A DNA stretch of 64,000 nucleotides from JAZKHT01 sp040385245 (GTDB taxonomy: Bacteria > Pseudomonadota > Alphaproteobacteria > Rhodobacterales > Rhodobacteraceae): positions 744,001 to 808,000 of the forward strand of contig JAZKHT010000001.1 in the NCBI GenBank assembly GCA_040385245.1, in the 5' to 3' direction. Position 1 is the first letter of the stretch. Each line of letters begins with the position of its first letter. The notes beneath the pieces were generated by a model that was given only the letters and a program-made list of their open reading frames with translations, was not told the origin of the DNA and did not search any database. Shown one piece after another: positions 1 to 7,982 of this stretch. The position numbers and the translations under genes are program-made.

Positions 1-617
1 GCCTTGGCTTTGCCCCCTTGGGCGAAGGCGGGCTGTGGCTGATCGCCAGCTTCTTCCTGCTGGTCAGCGTGATCAGCTGGTGGGTCCGCACCTACCTGCG
101 GGCCACGGCCCTTGGGATGGGCAAGCACGTCTCCTGGGCCTTTGCCTCGGCGATCTGGTTGTTCCTGGTGCTGGGTCTGATCCGGCCGGTGCTGATGGGG
201 TCGTGGTCCGAGGCGGTGCCCTATGGCATCTTCAGCCATCTGGACTGGACCAACAACTTCAGCCTGACCTACGGCAACCTGTTCTACAATCCGTTCCACG
301 CGCTTTCCATCGCATTCCTCTATGGCTCGGCCTTGCTGTTCGCCATGCACGGGGCGACGATCCTGGCCGTCAGCCGCTTTGGTGGCGACCGGGAACTGGA
401 ACAGATCGTGGACCGGGGCACGGCATCGGAACGCGCGGCCCTGTTCTGGCGCTGGACCATGGGGTTCAACGCCACGATGGAAGGTATCCATCGCTGGGCC
501 TGGTGGTTTGCGGTGCTTGTCACGCTGACAGGCGGCATCGGCATCCTGCTGACCGGCACGGTCGTCGACAACTGGTATGTCTGGGCACAGGAACACGGCT
601 ACGCGCCGATGGAATGA
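1..617 (+). CDS. pufM: Photosynthetic reaction centre subunit M (3' part)
   Basis: C-terminal two-thirds of the reaction-centre M subunit; the 5' end lies before the window and the frame is read from base 3. It is a membrane protein that, with L and H, holds the bacteriochlorophyll special pair, bacteriopheophytins and quinones. The sequence shows the family block FSHLDWTNNFSLTYGNLFYN, then NPFHALSIAFLYGSALLFAMHGATI, then the loop RELEQIVDRGTASERAALFWRW and the helix GFNATMEGIHRWAWW with a conserved iron- or quinone-site His. It stops at GYAPME, so it is the short form without the tail seen where a cytochrome (pufC) follows. PufX starts 9 bases downstream. Identification as M rather than L rests on the C-terminal blocks and the pufX neighbour. 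Confidence 0.96.
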   Translation, partial: LGFAPLGEGGLWLIASFFLLVSVISWWVRTYLRATALGMGKHVSWAFASAIWLFLVLGLIRPVLMGSWSEAVPYGIFSHLDWTNNFSLTYGNLFYNPFHALSIAFLYGSALLFAMHGATILAVSRFGGDRELEQIVDRGTASERAALFWRWTMGFNATMEGIHRWAWWFAVLVTLTGGIGILLTGTVVDNWYVWAQEHGYAPME

Positions 618-626
618 GGGAAAGCC

Positions 627-851
627 ATGTCTGACAAGTACTTCGAAGAAACCCGCGAATCCACTCTGCGCACCTGGGTGCTGGGGCGGATGCTGGCGGG
701 GGCAGGTTGGGGCGCGGTGTTCGTGGTCGTGATCGGGGTATTCCTCGGTGTGATCTGGGTCATCTCGCAACTGCTGCCCGATGCCAGCAAAGAGGCGCCG
801 TCGCCTTATGGCTTTGTGATCGAGACGCCTGCGGAAACCGCGCAGGTCTAG
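627..851 (+). CDS. pufX: PufX, reaction centre-LH1 core accessory protein
   Basis: 74-residue single-span membrane protein. In Rhodobacter-type phototrophs PufX sits in the LH1 ring, opens a path for quinone exchange and helps dimerise core complexes. The N-terminal soluble part leads into LRTWVLGRMLAGAGWG, which matches the family pattern of a Trp-containing stretch before a Gly-rich helix (GAGWG and GVFLG spacing), then one hydrophobic helix to about residue 50 and a short C-terminal tail. Position directly after pufM is diagnostic because PufX sequences diverge strongly. The start ATG follows GAGGGAAAGCC. A 13-bp hairpin begins seven bases after the stop codon. Other hydrophobic small proteins are possible in principle, but the motif and synteny make PufX the clear choice. 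Confidence 0.93.
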   Translation: MSDKYFEETRESTLRTWVLGRMLAGAGWGAVFVVVIGVFLGVIWVISQLLPDASKEAPSPYGFVIETPAETAQV

Positions 852-857
852 GCAACG

Positions 858-887
858 GGGGCCGGGCGGCAGCCGCTGCCCGGCCCC
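858..887 (+). other. Strong GC hairpin just after pufX
   Basis: Perfect 10-bp inverted repeat GGGGCCGGGC (858-867) with GCCCGGCCCC (878-887), extended inward by three more pairs (one G-U) to a four-base loop. There is no T-run after it, so it is more likely an RNA 3'-end stabiliser or decay barrier than a terminator. Hairpins that protect puf mRNA ends are known in Rhodobacter; the role here is inferred. Confidence 0.7.
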
Positions 888-966
888 GACAATTCGGGCC
901 AGACGCCGGCCCGGATCCGGGGCGCAACCACAGCCCGGTTCCCTTCCTGTTGGCGACAGGGACCTG

Positions 967-1000
967 GTGCCGTGTGGTCAGTCCCACACGGCACTTTTTT
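967..1000 (+). terminator. Intrinsic terminator between pufX and dxs
   Basis: Perfect 11-bp stem GTGCCGTGTGG (967-977) with CCACACGGCAC (984-994), a six-base loop and six T residues (995-1000). It lies only 20 bases before the dxs start codon, so it should end puf transcription and leave dxs dependent on read-through or on a promoter inside the 852-966 stretch. Confidence 0.9.
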
Positions 1001-1019
1001 GCCCTTGGAGGAGCCCGCC

Positions 1020-2939
1020 ATGACCCATTCCCCCCTGCTTGACCGCGTCACCGGCCCCGCCGACCTGAAGGCGCTGTCTGATGCCGAATTGGGCCGCCTT
1101 GCCACCGAGGTGCGGCAAGAGGTGATCAATGTGGTGTCCGAAACCGGCGGGCATCTGGGGTCATCGCTGGGGGTCGTCGAACTAACCGTCGCCATCCATG
1201 CTGTGTTCAACGCGCCCGCGGACAAGCTGATCTGGGACGTGGGCCACCAATGCTATCCGCACAAGATTTTGACCGGGCGGCGCGAACAGATGCGGTCGTT
1301 GCGGCAGGGGGGCGGGCTGTCGGGGTTCACCAAACGGTCGGAATCCGGGTTTGATCCCTTTGGCGCGGCCCATTCGTCCACCTCGATCAGCGCAGCACTT
1401 GGCTTTGCCATGGGGCGCGAACTGGGGATGCCTGTGGGCGACACCATCGCCGTGATCGGGGACGGTGCCATCACCGCCGGCATGGCGTACGAGGCGATGA
1501 ACCATGCAGGCCACCTGAACAAACGCCTGTTCGTCATCCTGAACGACAACGACATGAGCATTGCCCCCCCCGTGGGCGCCATGTCGAAATATCTGCTGGG
1601 CCTGTCGGCCGGATCGCCCTTTGCCGCGCTGAAGGCGGTGGCCGACGGGTTCGAGGCGGCGCTGCCCGGCCCGATGCGCGACGGCGCGCGCCGGGCGCGG
1701 GCGCTGGTCACCGGCATGCCAGGCGGCGGCACCTTGTTCGAGGAACTGGGCTTCAGCTACATCGGTCCGATTGACGGGCACGACATGCCGTCGCTGCTGG
1801 CCACCCTGCGCGCCGCCCGCACCCGCGCCACAGGGCCGGTGCTGATCCACGCCGTCACGGTCAAGGGCAAGGGCTTTGCCCCTGCGGAGTCGGCGGCGGA
1901 CAAGTATCACGGCGTGGGCAAATTCAACCCGGCCACGGGCGAACAGGCGAAATCGAAATCCAACGCCCCCGCCTATACCTCGGTCTTTGGCAATGCCCTG
2001 ACCGACCAGGCGTCGCGCGATCCGCATATCGTGGCGATCACAGCCGCCATGCCGTCGGGCACGGGGCTGGACATCATGGCGCGGCGCTTTCCGGGCCGGG
2101 TGTTCGATGTGGGCATCGCCGAACAGCACGGCGTCACCTTTGCCGCCGGAATGGCGGCGGCGGGCCTGCGGCCGTTCTGCGCGATCTATTCGACCTTTCT
2201 GCAACGGGGCTATGACCAGATCGTGCATGACGTGGCGCTGCAAGGCCTGCCCGTCCGCTTTGCCATCGACCGCGCCGGGTTGGTCGGGCAGGACGGGGCC
2301 ACCCATGCCGGGGCGTTCGACGTGGGCTTTTTGTCCAACCTGCCGGGGTTCACCGTCATGGCCGCCGCAGACGAGGCGGATCTGGTGCACATGGTCGCCA
2401 CCGCCGTTGTGCATGACCAAGGGCCCATCGCCTTTCGCTATCCGCGCGGCGAAGGGCGCGGGGTGGAACTGCCCGAACGCGGTGTGCCGCTGGCCATCGG
2501 CAAGGGCCGTGTGATGGTCGAAGGCGCGGATGCCGCGATCCTGTCCTTTGGTGCCCATATGGCCGAGGCTTTGGTGGCCGCCGACTTGCTGGCCGACGAC
2601 GGCATCACCGTCACCGTCGCCGATGCCCGCTTTGCCAAGCCGCTGGACACCGCGCTGATCGATCAGCTTTTGACCCACCACGCCGCCCTGCTGACGCTGG
2701 AACAGGGGGCTGCGGGCGGATTTGGTGCGCAGGTGTTGCACTATCTGGCGAATTCCGGCGGTCTGGAAAAAGGTCGCGCCATCCGCACCCTGACGCTGCC
2801 CGACCGTTTCATCGATCAGGCCTCACCCGCGGCGATGTATGCCGAGGCGGGCCTGCGCGCCGAAGACATCGCGCAGGCTGTGAAACGCGCACTGGGGCGC
2901 ACGTCCACCACCACGCGCCCGGCGATCCGCGCCGTCTGA
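1020..2939 (+). CDS. dxs: 1-deoxy-D-xylulose-5-phosphate synthase
   Basis: 639 residues. Thiamine-diphosphate enzyme that joins pyruvate and glyceraldehyde 3-phosphate to give DXP, the first step of the MEP isoprenoid pathway. It supplies precursors for carotenoids, the phytyl tail and quinones, which explains its place behind puf. Visible signatures: HLGSSLGVVELTVAIH near residue 40, WDVGHQCYPHKILTGR near 75, the ThDP motif GDGAITAGMAYEA to NDNDMSI (about 147-180), the pyrimidine-domain block VFDVGIAEQHGVTFAAG near 362 and RYPRGEGRG near 475. Length matches the family. The start is set by GGAGGAG eight bases before the ATG; an in-frame upstream GTG at 972 lies inside the terminator hairpin and is unlikely. 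Confidence 0.96.
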   Translation: MTHSPLLDRVTGPADLKALSDAELGRLATEVRQEVINVVSETGGHLGSSLGVVELTVAIHAVFNAPADKLIWDVGHQCYPHKILTGRREQMRSLRQGGGLSGFTKRSESGFDPFGAAHSSTSISAALGFAMGRELGMPVGDTIAVIGDGAITAGMAYEAMNHAGHLNKRLFVILNDNDMSIAPPVGAMSKYLLGLSAGSPFAALKAVADGFEAALPGPMRDGARRARALVTGMPGGGTLFEELGFSYIGPIDGHDMPSLLATLRAARTRATGPVLIHAVTVKGKGFAPAESAADKYHGVGKFNPATGEQAKSKSNAPAYTSVFGNALTDQASRDPHIVAITAAMPSGTGLDIMARRFPGRVFDVGIAEQHGVTFAAGMAAAGLRPFCAIYSTFLQRGYDQIVHDVALQGLPVRFAIDRAGLVGQDGATHAGAFDVGFLSNLPGFTVMAAADEADLVHMVATAVVHDQGPIAFRYPRGEGRGVELPERGVPLAIGKGRVMVEGADAAILSFGAHMAEALVAADLLADDGITVTVADARFAKPLDTALIDQLLTHHAALLTLEQGAAGGFGAQVLHYLANSGGLEKGRAIRTLTLPDRFIDQASPAAMYAEAGLRAEDIAQAVKRALGRTSTTTRPAIRAV

Positions 2940-2990
2940 CCGCGACCGATCTTCTGCACATGCCCCGGTGTAAACGGGCGAAGAACGCTT

Positions 2991-3014
2991 GGCTTTTTCT
3001 TCGCCCAAATACTC
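2991..3014 (-). repeat. Recurring intergenic motif, copy 1
   Basis: On the minus strand this 24-base stretch starts GAGTATTTGGGC and ends GAAGAAAAAGCC. It is identical to the plus-strand copy at 17561-17584 and differs at two bases from 35517-35540. It sits between the convergent genes dxs and the FAH-family hydrolase, with an 8-bp A/T-rich hairpin (3056-3074) nearby. Function unknown. Confidence 0.8.
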
Positions 3015-3055
3015 AATTCACCTGCGCGACAAGGCAGAACGCCAGAAGATCGCCT

Positions 3056-3074
3056 GATTTTTCGCAGAAAAATC
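3056..3074. terminator. Possible bidirectional terminator hairpin
   Basis: Perfect 8-bp inverted repeat GATTTTTC / GAAAAATC around a three-base GCA loop, 10 bases after the stop codon of the minus-strand FAH gene and in the convergent gap after dxs. The stem carries T-runs on both strands but is A/T-rich and weak. Confidence 0.4.
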
Positions 3075-3083
3075 GACCGACCG

Positions 3084-3926
3084 TCAGGCGTGACCGACGC
3101 GCTGGCGCTGTTCGCCCAAACCTTCAATGCCCAGCCGCATCACCTCGCCGCCCTTCAGATAGACGGCCACCGGTTTCACGCCCATGCCGACGCCGGGCGG
3201 TGTGCCGGTCGAGATGACGTCGCCGGGTTGCAGCGACATGAACTGGCTGACGTAATGTACCAGATGCCGCACGCCATAGACCATCGTGCGGGTCGATCCG
3301 TTCTGATAGCGGTGGCCGTCCACCTCCAGCCACATCGACAGGTTCTGCGGATCGGGCACCTCGTCCTTTGTCACCAGCCAGGGGCCGATCGGGCCAAAGG
3401 TGTCGGACCCCTTGCCCTTGTCCCAGGTGCCGGCGCGTTCGATCTGGAATTCGCGTTCGGACACGTCGTTGATGACGCAATAGCCAGCGACATGGTCCAT
3501 CGCCTCTGCCTCGGACACATAGGACGCATGGCTGCCGATCACCACGCCAAGCTCTACCTCCCAATCGGTCTTGACCGATTTTCGCGGGATCAGCACATCG
3601 TCATTGGGGCCGATGATGGCCGAGGTGGCCTTCAGGAAGATCACAGGCTCGGGCGGCACCGGCAGGTTCGATTCCGCAGCGTGGTCGGCATAGTTCAGAC
3701 CGATGCAGATGAATTTGCCGACGTGCCCCACACAGGGCCCGATCCGGCCCGGCGTCAGTTCGGGCAGGGTGGCGGGGTCCAGTGCTGCAAGCCGGGCCAG
3801 ACCGTCCGGCGACAGTGTCGCCCCGGCGATGTCGGGCACGATACCGGCAAGGCTGCGGATGCTGCCATCAGCGGCCAGAATGGCGGGCACTTCGGCCCCG
3901 GGTTCGCCCAACCGCAACAGTTTCAT
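3084..3926 (-). CDS. Fumarylacetoacetate hydrolase (FAH) family protein
   Basis: 280 residues. FAH-fold metal enzyme acting on a small 2-oxo or 2,4-dioxo acid. Relatives include 2,4-diketo-3-deoxy-L-fuconate hydrolases, acylpyruvases and decarboxylase-isomerases, and the substrate cannot be read from the sequence. Signatures are VGKFICIGLNYADHAAES (about residue 70), the metal-ligand region KTDWEVELGVVIG (about 115), GYCVINDVSERE (about 145), DTFGPIGPWLVT and the closing block MSLQPGDVISTGTPPGVG. The chosen start (MKLLRLGEPG) follows a GGACGA ribosome site; the frame continues upstream but without family similarity. It is a lone gene, convergent with dxs and divergent from the methyltransferase gene. 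Confidence 0.85.
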   Translation of the reverse strand: MKLLRLGEPGAEVPAILAADGSIRSLAGIVPDIAGATLSPDGLARLAALDPATLPELTPGRIGPCVGHVGKFICIGLNYADHAAESNLPVPPEPVIFLKATSAIIGPNDDVLIPRKSVKTDWEVELGVVIGSHASYVSEAEAMDHVAGYCVINDVSEREFQIERAGTWDKGKGSDTFGPIGPWLVTKDEVPDPQNLSMWLEVDGHRYQNGSTRTMVYGVRHLVHYVSQFMSLQPGDVISTGTPPGVGMGVKPVAVYLKGGEVMRLGIEGLGEQRQRVGHA

Positions 3927-4131
3927 CGGATCGTCCTCTCCCTGACAGGTCCGGGGCAGGGAAACAGCCATTGCCCGGCTTTGGCAAGACCTGACATGTC
4001 AGCCGCCCGATCTTTCGGCGCGCGACGGAAAAGCGCATGGCACAGGTGACGATCCGGTGGATCGGGCGTTGCCGCGACCCGGGTTATGTGGCAAGAGGGA
4101 TCGGACGGAAACTAGACCGATGAGTTTAGCC

Positions 4132-4785
4132 ATGAGCGAATTTTCCACCCGCCGCGTAATGATGGTCGACACGCAGGTCCGCCCGTCGGATGTGACCAAG
4201 TTTCCCATCATCGAGGCAATGCTGACCGTTCCGCGCGAAGTCTATCTTCCCGCCTCCAAACGCGAAGCGGCCTATGTCGGCGAAAACGTCGAGATCGCGC
4301 CCGGTCGCGTGGTGCTCGAGGCGCGGACGCTTGCCAAGATGCTGGATGCGCTGGATGTGCAGCCGACCGAGATGGTTCTCGATCTGGGGTGCGGGCTTGG
4401 CTATTCGACGGCGGTGATCGCGCGTCTGGCCGATGCCGTGGTCGCCGTCGAAGAGGATGACACCCTTGCGTCCGAGGCGCAGCGCACCCTTTCTGCCGAG
4501 GGCGTGGACAATGCCGCCGTTATCGTCGGCCCGCTGGCACTTGGGGATGCCAAGCATGGGCCTTACGACGTGATCACCATTCAGGGTGCCGTCGAAATGG
4601 TGCCGGAAGGGTTGCTCGCGCAACTGAAGGAAGGCGGGCGCATCGGCGCGGTCTTCATGGAAGGTGCGCTTGGCGTGGCCCGTGTCGGTTACAAGATCGA
4701 CGGCGTGGTGACGTGGCGGTTCCTGTTCAATGCGACGGCCCCGGTGCTGCCCGGCTTTGCGGCCAAGCGCGGGTTTACTCTGTAA
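4132..4785 (+). CDS. Protein-L-isoaspartate O-methyltransferase family protein
   Basis: 217 residues. SAM-dependent methyltransferase of the PIMT/Pcm type, expected to methylate isoaspartyl residues in damaged proteins. Motif I reads VLDLGCGLGYSTAVIARL (about residues 83-100), followed by the acidic VVAVEEDD strand. The N-terminus MVDTQVRPSDVTKFPIIEAM is typical of a Rhodobacteraceae subgroup lying next to tolC rather than of classical Pcm, so true isoaspartyl repair activity is inferred. ATG 4132 is preferred; an in-frame ATG at 4120 would add four residues. TolC follows after a 77-base spacer with two hairpins, suggesting one transcript with partial termination. Confidence 0.8.
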   Translation: MSEFSTRRVMMVDTQVRPSDVTKFPIIEAMLTVPREVYLPASKREAAYVGENVEIAPGRVVLEARTLAKMLDALDVQPTEMVLDLGCGLGYSTAVIARLADAVVAVEEDDTLASEAQRTLSAEGVDNAAVIVGPLALGDAKHGPYDVITIQGAVEMVPEGLLAQLKEGGRIGAVFMEGALGVARVGYKIDGVVTWRFLFNATAPVLPGFAAKRGFTL

Positions 4786-4794
4786 AGGCGTTTT

Positions 4795-4842
4795 GGCGCG
4801 GGGGGCCGCGCCGGAATCGGGATTTCGCGGGCATCCCGTTTT
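4795..4842 (+). terminator. Double hairpin, possible attenuator before tolC
   Basis: Two stems in tandem between the methyltransferase gene and tolC: GGCGCGG/CCGCGCC with a GGGG loop (4795-4812), then CGGGAT/ATCCCG (4818-4838) followed by TTTT (4839-4842). The second has terminator form but only six pairs, so partial termination is the most I would infer. Confidence 0.4.
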
Positions 4843-4862
4843 GCCCGCTGACAGGAGCGTGG

Positions 4863-6260
4863 ATGGTTATGGGCAAGTTTTTGGCAACGGCGGCCATCGT
4901 CATCCTTGGTATTCTGCCCGCACAGGCCGAGACGCTGGCCGATGCGCTGGCGGCGGCCTATACCAACAGCCAGCTTCTTGACCAGAACGAGGCGCTGTTG
5001 CGCGCCGCTGATGAAGATGTGGCCGTTGCCGTCGCCGCCCTGCGCCCCGTCGTCAACTTTGTCGCGCGCGGTGCCTATTCCAGCACCGTGGCCGAACGTT
5101 TCACCAACACAACGCCGCCCGTGTCATTGGGCCGGTTGCGTGACGACGGTTTCACCCCGACCTTCAACCTTGTCGCCGAACTGACGCTGCTGGATTTCGG
5201 GCGTCGGCAATTGCAGATCGAGATTGCAAAGGAAACCGTCCTTGCCACGCGTGAGGCGTTGCGCGGTCTGGAACAGCAGGTGTTGCTGGGCGCTGTGGCC
5301 GCCTTTGTCGATGTACGGCTGACCACGGAAATCGTAGCGCTGCGTCAGTCGAACGTGCGGCTGATCACCCAAGAACTGCGCGCGGCGCAAGACCGGTTCG
5401 AAGTGGGCGAGGTTACTCGCACCGATGTCGCCATCGCCGAGGCGCGGCTTGCCTCCGCGCGGTCTGGCCTGACAGCGGCCGAAGGGGATCGTATGGTCGC
5501 GCGCGAACGCTACAAGGCCGTTACGGGGGCCTATCCGGGCAATCTGGCCGGTCTGCCGCCGCTGCCCAAGACCGCTGCGTCCGCCGAAGCCGCGCGGCAG
5601 GTTGCCTTGCGCACCCATCCGTCGATTGCCCAAGCGCAGCGTCAGGTCACCGTCAGCGACCTGGGGGTCGAGGCGACCAAGGCGAACATGCGACCCCGCC
5701 TTGGGGCAGAAGCCTCGGTTGGCTATAATACCGCGACCGATACGGAAACCGAGGCGGTGACGCTGACCTTTAGCCAAACCCTGTATTCCGGCGGTGCGCT
5801 TGCCTCATCGCACCGCAAGGCCGTCGCACAACGCGAGGCGCAGCGCGCCAATCTGGCGCAAACGGCCATCAATGTGGCCGAAGATGTCGGCAACGCGTGG
5901 TCGGCGGTGCAGGTCGCGGGGGCGTCGATAGAGGCCGGACAATTGCAGGTGACGGCAGCACAGACGGCCTTTGACGGCGTGCGCGAAGAGGCGTCGCTGG
6001 GTGCGCGCACCACGCTTGATGTGCTTGATGCCGAGCAAGAACTGCTGGACGCCCGCGCCACCCGTCTTCAGGCCGAGGCGCAGCGATATGTCGGCGTCTA
6101 CCAGCTTCTGGCGGCGATGGGGCTGTTGACGGTCGACCATCTGAACCTTGGCATCCCGACCTATGACCCCGCCACCTATTACAACGCGGTCAAGAATGCC
6201 CCGATCACCAGCCCGCAAGGGAAAAAGCTGGACCGCATCTTGGGCAAGATTGGCAACTGA
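4863..6260 (+). CDS. tolC: TolC family outer-membrane efflux channel
   Basis: 465 residues. Outer-membrane channel for type I secretion and tripartite efflux pumps; trimers form a barrel plus a long periplasmic helical tunnel. A signal peptide (about residues 1-22) ends at ILPAQA before ETLADALAAAYTNS, the usual TolC start. The two OEP repeats are visible: first half with TLLDFGRRQLQIE and RFEVGEVTRTDVAIAEARLASA, second half with TFSQTLYSGG and REEASLGARTTLDVLDAEQELLDARA. The duplicated pattern GE-x-T-R-T-D-V / GARTTLDVLDAE is a family hallmark. The start at 4863 follows GACAGGAGCG; a second ATG at 4869 would lose two residues. No inner-membrane pump partner is encoded alongside. Confidence 0.9.
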   Translation: MVMGKFLATAAIVILGILPAQAETLADALAAAYTNSQLLDQNEALLRAADEDVAVAVAALRPVVNFVARGAYSSTVAERFTNTTPPVSLGRLRDDGFTPTFNLVAELTLLDFGRRQLQIEIAKETVLATREALRGLEQQVLLGAVAAFVDVRLTTEIVALRQSNVRLITQELRAAQDRFEVGEVTRTDVAIAEARLASARSGLTAAEGDRMVARERYKAVTGAYPGNLAGLPPLPKTAASAEAARQVALRTHPSIAQAQRQVTVSDLGVEATKANMRPRLGAEASVGYNTATDTETEAVTLTFSQTLYSGGALASSHRKAVAQREAQRANLAQTAINVAEDVGNAWSAVQVAGASIEAGQLQVTAAQTAFDGVREEASLGARTTLDVLDAEQELLDARATRLQAEAQRYVGVYQLLAAMGLLTVDHLNLGIPTYDPATYYNAVKNAPITSPQGKKLDRILGKIGN

Positions 6261-6351
6261 TCCAAGGGCTTTGGCTATTTCTTGTGTCGCGTGGCATGTG
6301 CGGGTAAGCTACGGTATTACCTGATACTCCGCCGAAAGGTCACGCGCACCC

Positions 6352-7368
6352 ATGTCCGAACCAATGAGTTCCGTGGAGATCGAGGATGTCTTATCCTCCA
6401 TCCGCCGCCTTGTGTCTGAAGACCTTCGCCCCGCCGCTGCCCCAAAGGTGCCCGCGCCCGAGGTTGAGGTAGCAAAACCCCAATCGGGCAAGCTGATCCT
6501 GACGCCCGCGTTGCGCGTGGTGCCGGAAGAGGCTGACGAGGTCGCCCCGGATGACGGTGCGCCCGCCGTGGCTACCTTTCTGCGGCACGGCGCGATTGAT
6601 CGCACAGCAAACCCCGAAACCGCCGTGGCAGAGGTGGGTGACGTCGATTCGCTGGTGGCGTCGCTTGGGGCCGCTGTCGATCTTCAGGCGCAGGAATGGG
6701 AGTCGGCGACGGGTGACCCGGTGCCGGGGTTCGACAACGGTTGGGATCAGGGCTGGGCACAGCCCGCCTGGGACGGCGCGGACGAGGCCGGTTTCATCGA
6801 CGTCGACGCGACCGAAACCGCCGAGGTGCTGGCGTTCGACACGGACGAGGTCCCCGAACCCGCATGGGCGCAAGAGGAAGTGATTTCCACCGACCTGTCG
6901 GTTGCGGACGTCCCGCCTGCGGTTGAAGAGGTGGCTGGGACGGTTGCCGAACCCTTTGCCACGCCCGGACCTTTCGATGAACCGCAGGGTTATGACGCGC
7001 CGCAAACTTTGGAGGAACCGCAGGCTTTCGACGCGCCGGACCCCTTGTCCGCATCCGATATACCGGGAACCGCAGCGCCGTTTGCCGACTCCATGGATGC
7101 CCCCGCGGACGATGCGTCGCAGGCCTGGGCCGATGCAGCCGAGGCCGAGGTGATGGCAGAGCTTTCCTCCAACGCCGATGACGCTGCCAGTGGTTTGCTG
7201 GACGAAGGCGACGCTTTGGCCTTTGACGCGGAAATGTTGCAGGATTTGGTGCGCGACATCATCCGCGAAGAACTGCAGGGCGCCTTGGGTGAACGGATCA
7301 CCCGCAACGTCCGCAAACTGGTGCGGGCTGAAATCGCGCGGGCGCTGGCTGTTCGCGACTTTGAATGA
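6352..7368 (+). CDS. PopZ-like acidic protein
   Basis: 338 residues, unusually acidic. Three parts can be seen: a short basic-amphipathic helix at the N-terminus (VEIEDVLSSIRRLVSEDLR, about residues 8-26); a long low-complexity middle rich in Asp, Glu, Pro and Ala (about 30-285) with repeats such as DEPQGYDAPQTLEEPQAFDA; and a C-terminal helical block (MLQDLVRDIIREELQGALG to VRKLVRAEIARAL, about 298-335). This is the layout of PopZ, which forms polar hubs that anchor ParB-parS in alphaproteobacteria, and both ends resemble that family. Identity is inferred from architecture and short motifs only. Codon use and GC match the neighbours. It ends at a bidirectional terminator. Confidence 0.6.
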   Translation: MSEPMSSVEIEDVLSSIRRLVSEDLRPAAAPKVPAPEVEVAKPQSGKLILTPALRVVPEEADEVAPDDGAPAVATFLRHGAIDRTANPETAVAEVGDVDSLVASLGAAVDLQAQEWESATGDPVPGFDNGWDQGWAQPAWDGADEAGFIDVDATETAEVLAFDTDEVPEPAWAQEEVISTDLSVADVPPAVEEVAGTVAEPFATPGPFDEPQGYDAPQTLEEPQAFDAPDPLSASDIPGTAAPFADSMDAPADDASQAWADAAEAEVMAELSSNADDAASGLLDEGDALAFDAEMLQDLVRDIIREELQGALGERITRNVRKLVRAEIARALAVRDFE

Positions 7369-7416
7369 TCTGGCCACCCGTAGGGTGGCGCGCCATCAGA
7401 TGATGTGACAATGCAA

Positions 7417-7440
7417 AAACGCGCCCCAAGGGGCGCGTTT
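7417..7440. terminator. Bidirectional intrinsic terminator
   Basis: Perfect 11-bp stem AAACGCGCCCC (7417-7427) / GGGGCGCGTTT (7430-7440), with A-runs on the left and T-runs on the right. It sits midway between the convergent PopZ-like gene and the small minus-strand gene, so it can serve both. Confidence 0.85.
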
Positions 7441-7463
7441 CGGGTATTTGGCAGGGGCGGTGA

Positions 7464-7790
7464 TCAGGCGGCTTCGGCTTGATCCGCCTCAAGCGCGTGA
7501 CGGCGTTCGCTTTCCTCGCGCGACAGCGCGACAGAGGTGCGGACACCCTTGGACACAAAGTCCATCAGACCCTTCACAACCCGTTCGTTCGGGTCGATCC
7601 CGGCGCAAGACAGTACCTCGCGCCCGTCGCGCGACCGCGCCCAACGCGCAATCTGCTCTGGCCCGTTACCATATTTCTTATCATCCGCAATGGCGTCATC
7701 CAAAGCGGCCAACACCACAGCAGCGAACAATTTTCGGGCACGTTGCCCCTGTTCGTAGTTAAATGCTGTGCCGTCAACGAAATCGACCAT
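7464..7790 (-). CDS. Small conserved Rhodobacteraceae protein (DUF6280-like)
   Basis: 108 residues, no signal peptide or membrane segment. The sequence VLAALDDAIADDKKYGNG followed by ARWARSRDGREVLSCAGIDPNERV is strongly reminiscent of a small conserved Rhodobacterales family that I associate with DUF6280; the function is unknown to me. It looks helical with a mixed-charge central part (DDKKYGNGPEQIARWARSRDGRE) and one Cys. It diverges from efp; the 217-base gap between them holds a TGACC-N4-GGTCA palindrome that could regulate this gene. The start ATG has GGACGACGAG just upstream. Confidence 0.65.
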   Translation of the reverse strand: MVDFVDGTAFNYEQGQRARKLFAAVVLAALDDAIADDKKYGNGPEQIARWARSRDGREVLSCAGIDPNERVVKGLMDFVSKGVRTSVALSREESERRHALEADQAEAA

Positions 7791-7834
7791 CTCGTCGTCC
7801 TTTTATTCTTGCTCTTGTCTTTTCTGGCGTCCGG

Positions 7835-7861
7835 CGAATATGACCGTTTGGTCACGATTCG
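7835..7861. promoter_or_regulatory. Palindromic candidate operator
   Basis: TGACC GTTT GGTCA (7841-7854) is a perfect spaced palindrome, and the outer bases CGAAT (7835-7839) and ATTCG (7857-7861) extend the dyad with a one-base offset. It lies 45 bases upstream of the minus-strand small gene and about 75 bases before the inferred efp -35 box. No regulator is encoded next door. Confidence 0.4.
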
Positions 7862-7935
7862 GTATTTCCCGTTTGGAATGACCGCTATGCGTCTGTAGCA
7901 TGGCTCGTTCCACAAATCTACCGTATCTAGTCGCC

Positions 7936-7964
7936 TTGAACCCATCACATGGGCGATATATAGG
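7936..7964 (+). promoter_or_regulatory. Candidate sigma-70 promoter of efp
   Basis: TTGAAC (7936-7941), 17-base spacer, TATAGG (7959-7964). A start site near 7971 would give a leader of about 37 bases that contains the 7983-7999 hairpin. Confidence 0.45.
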
Positions 7965-7982
7965 GGCGCACAAATTCCCTTC

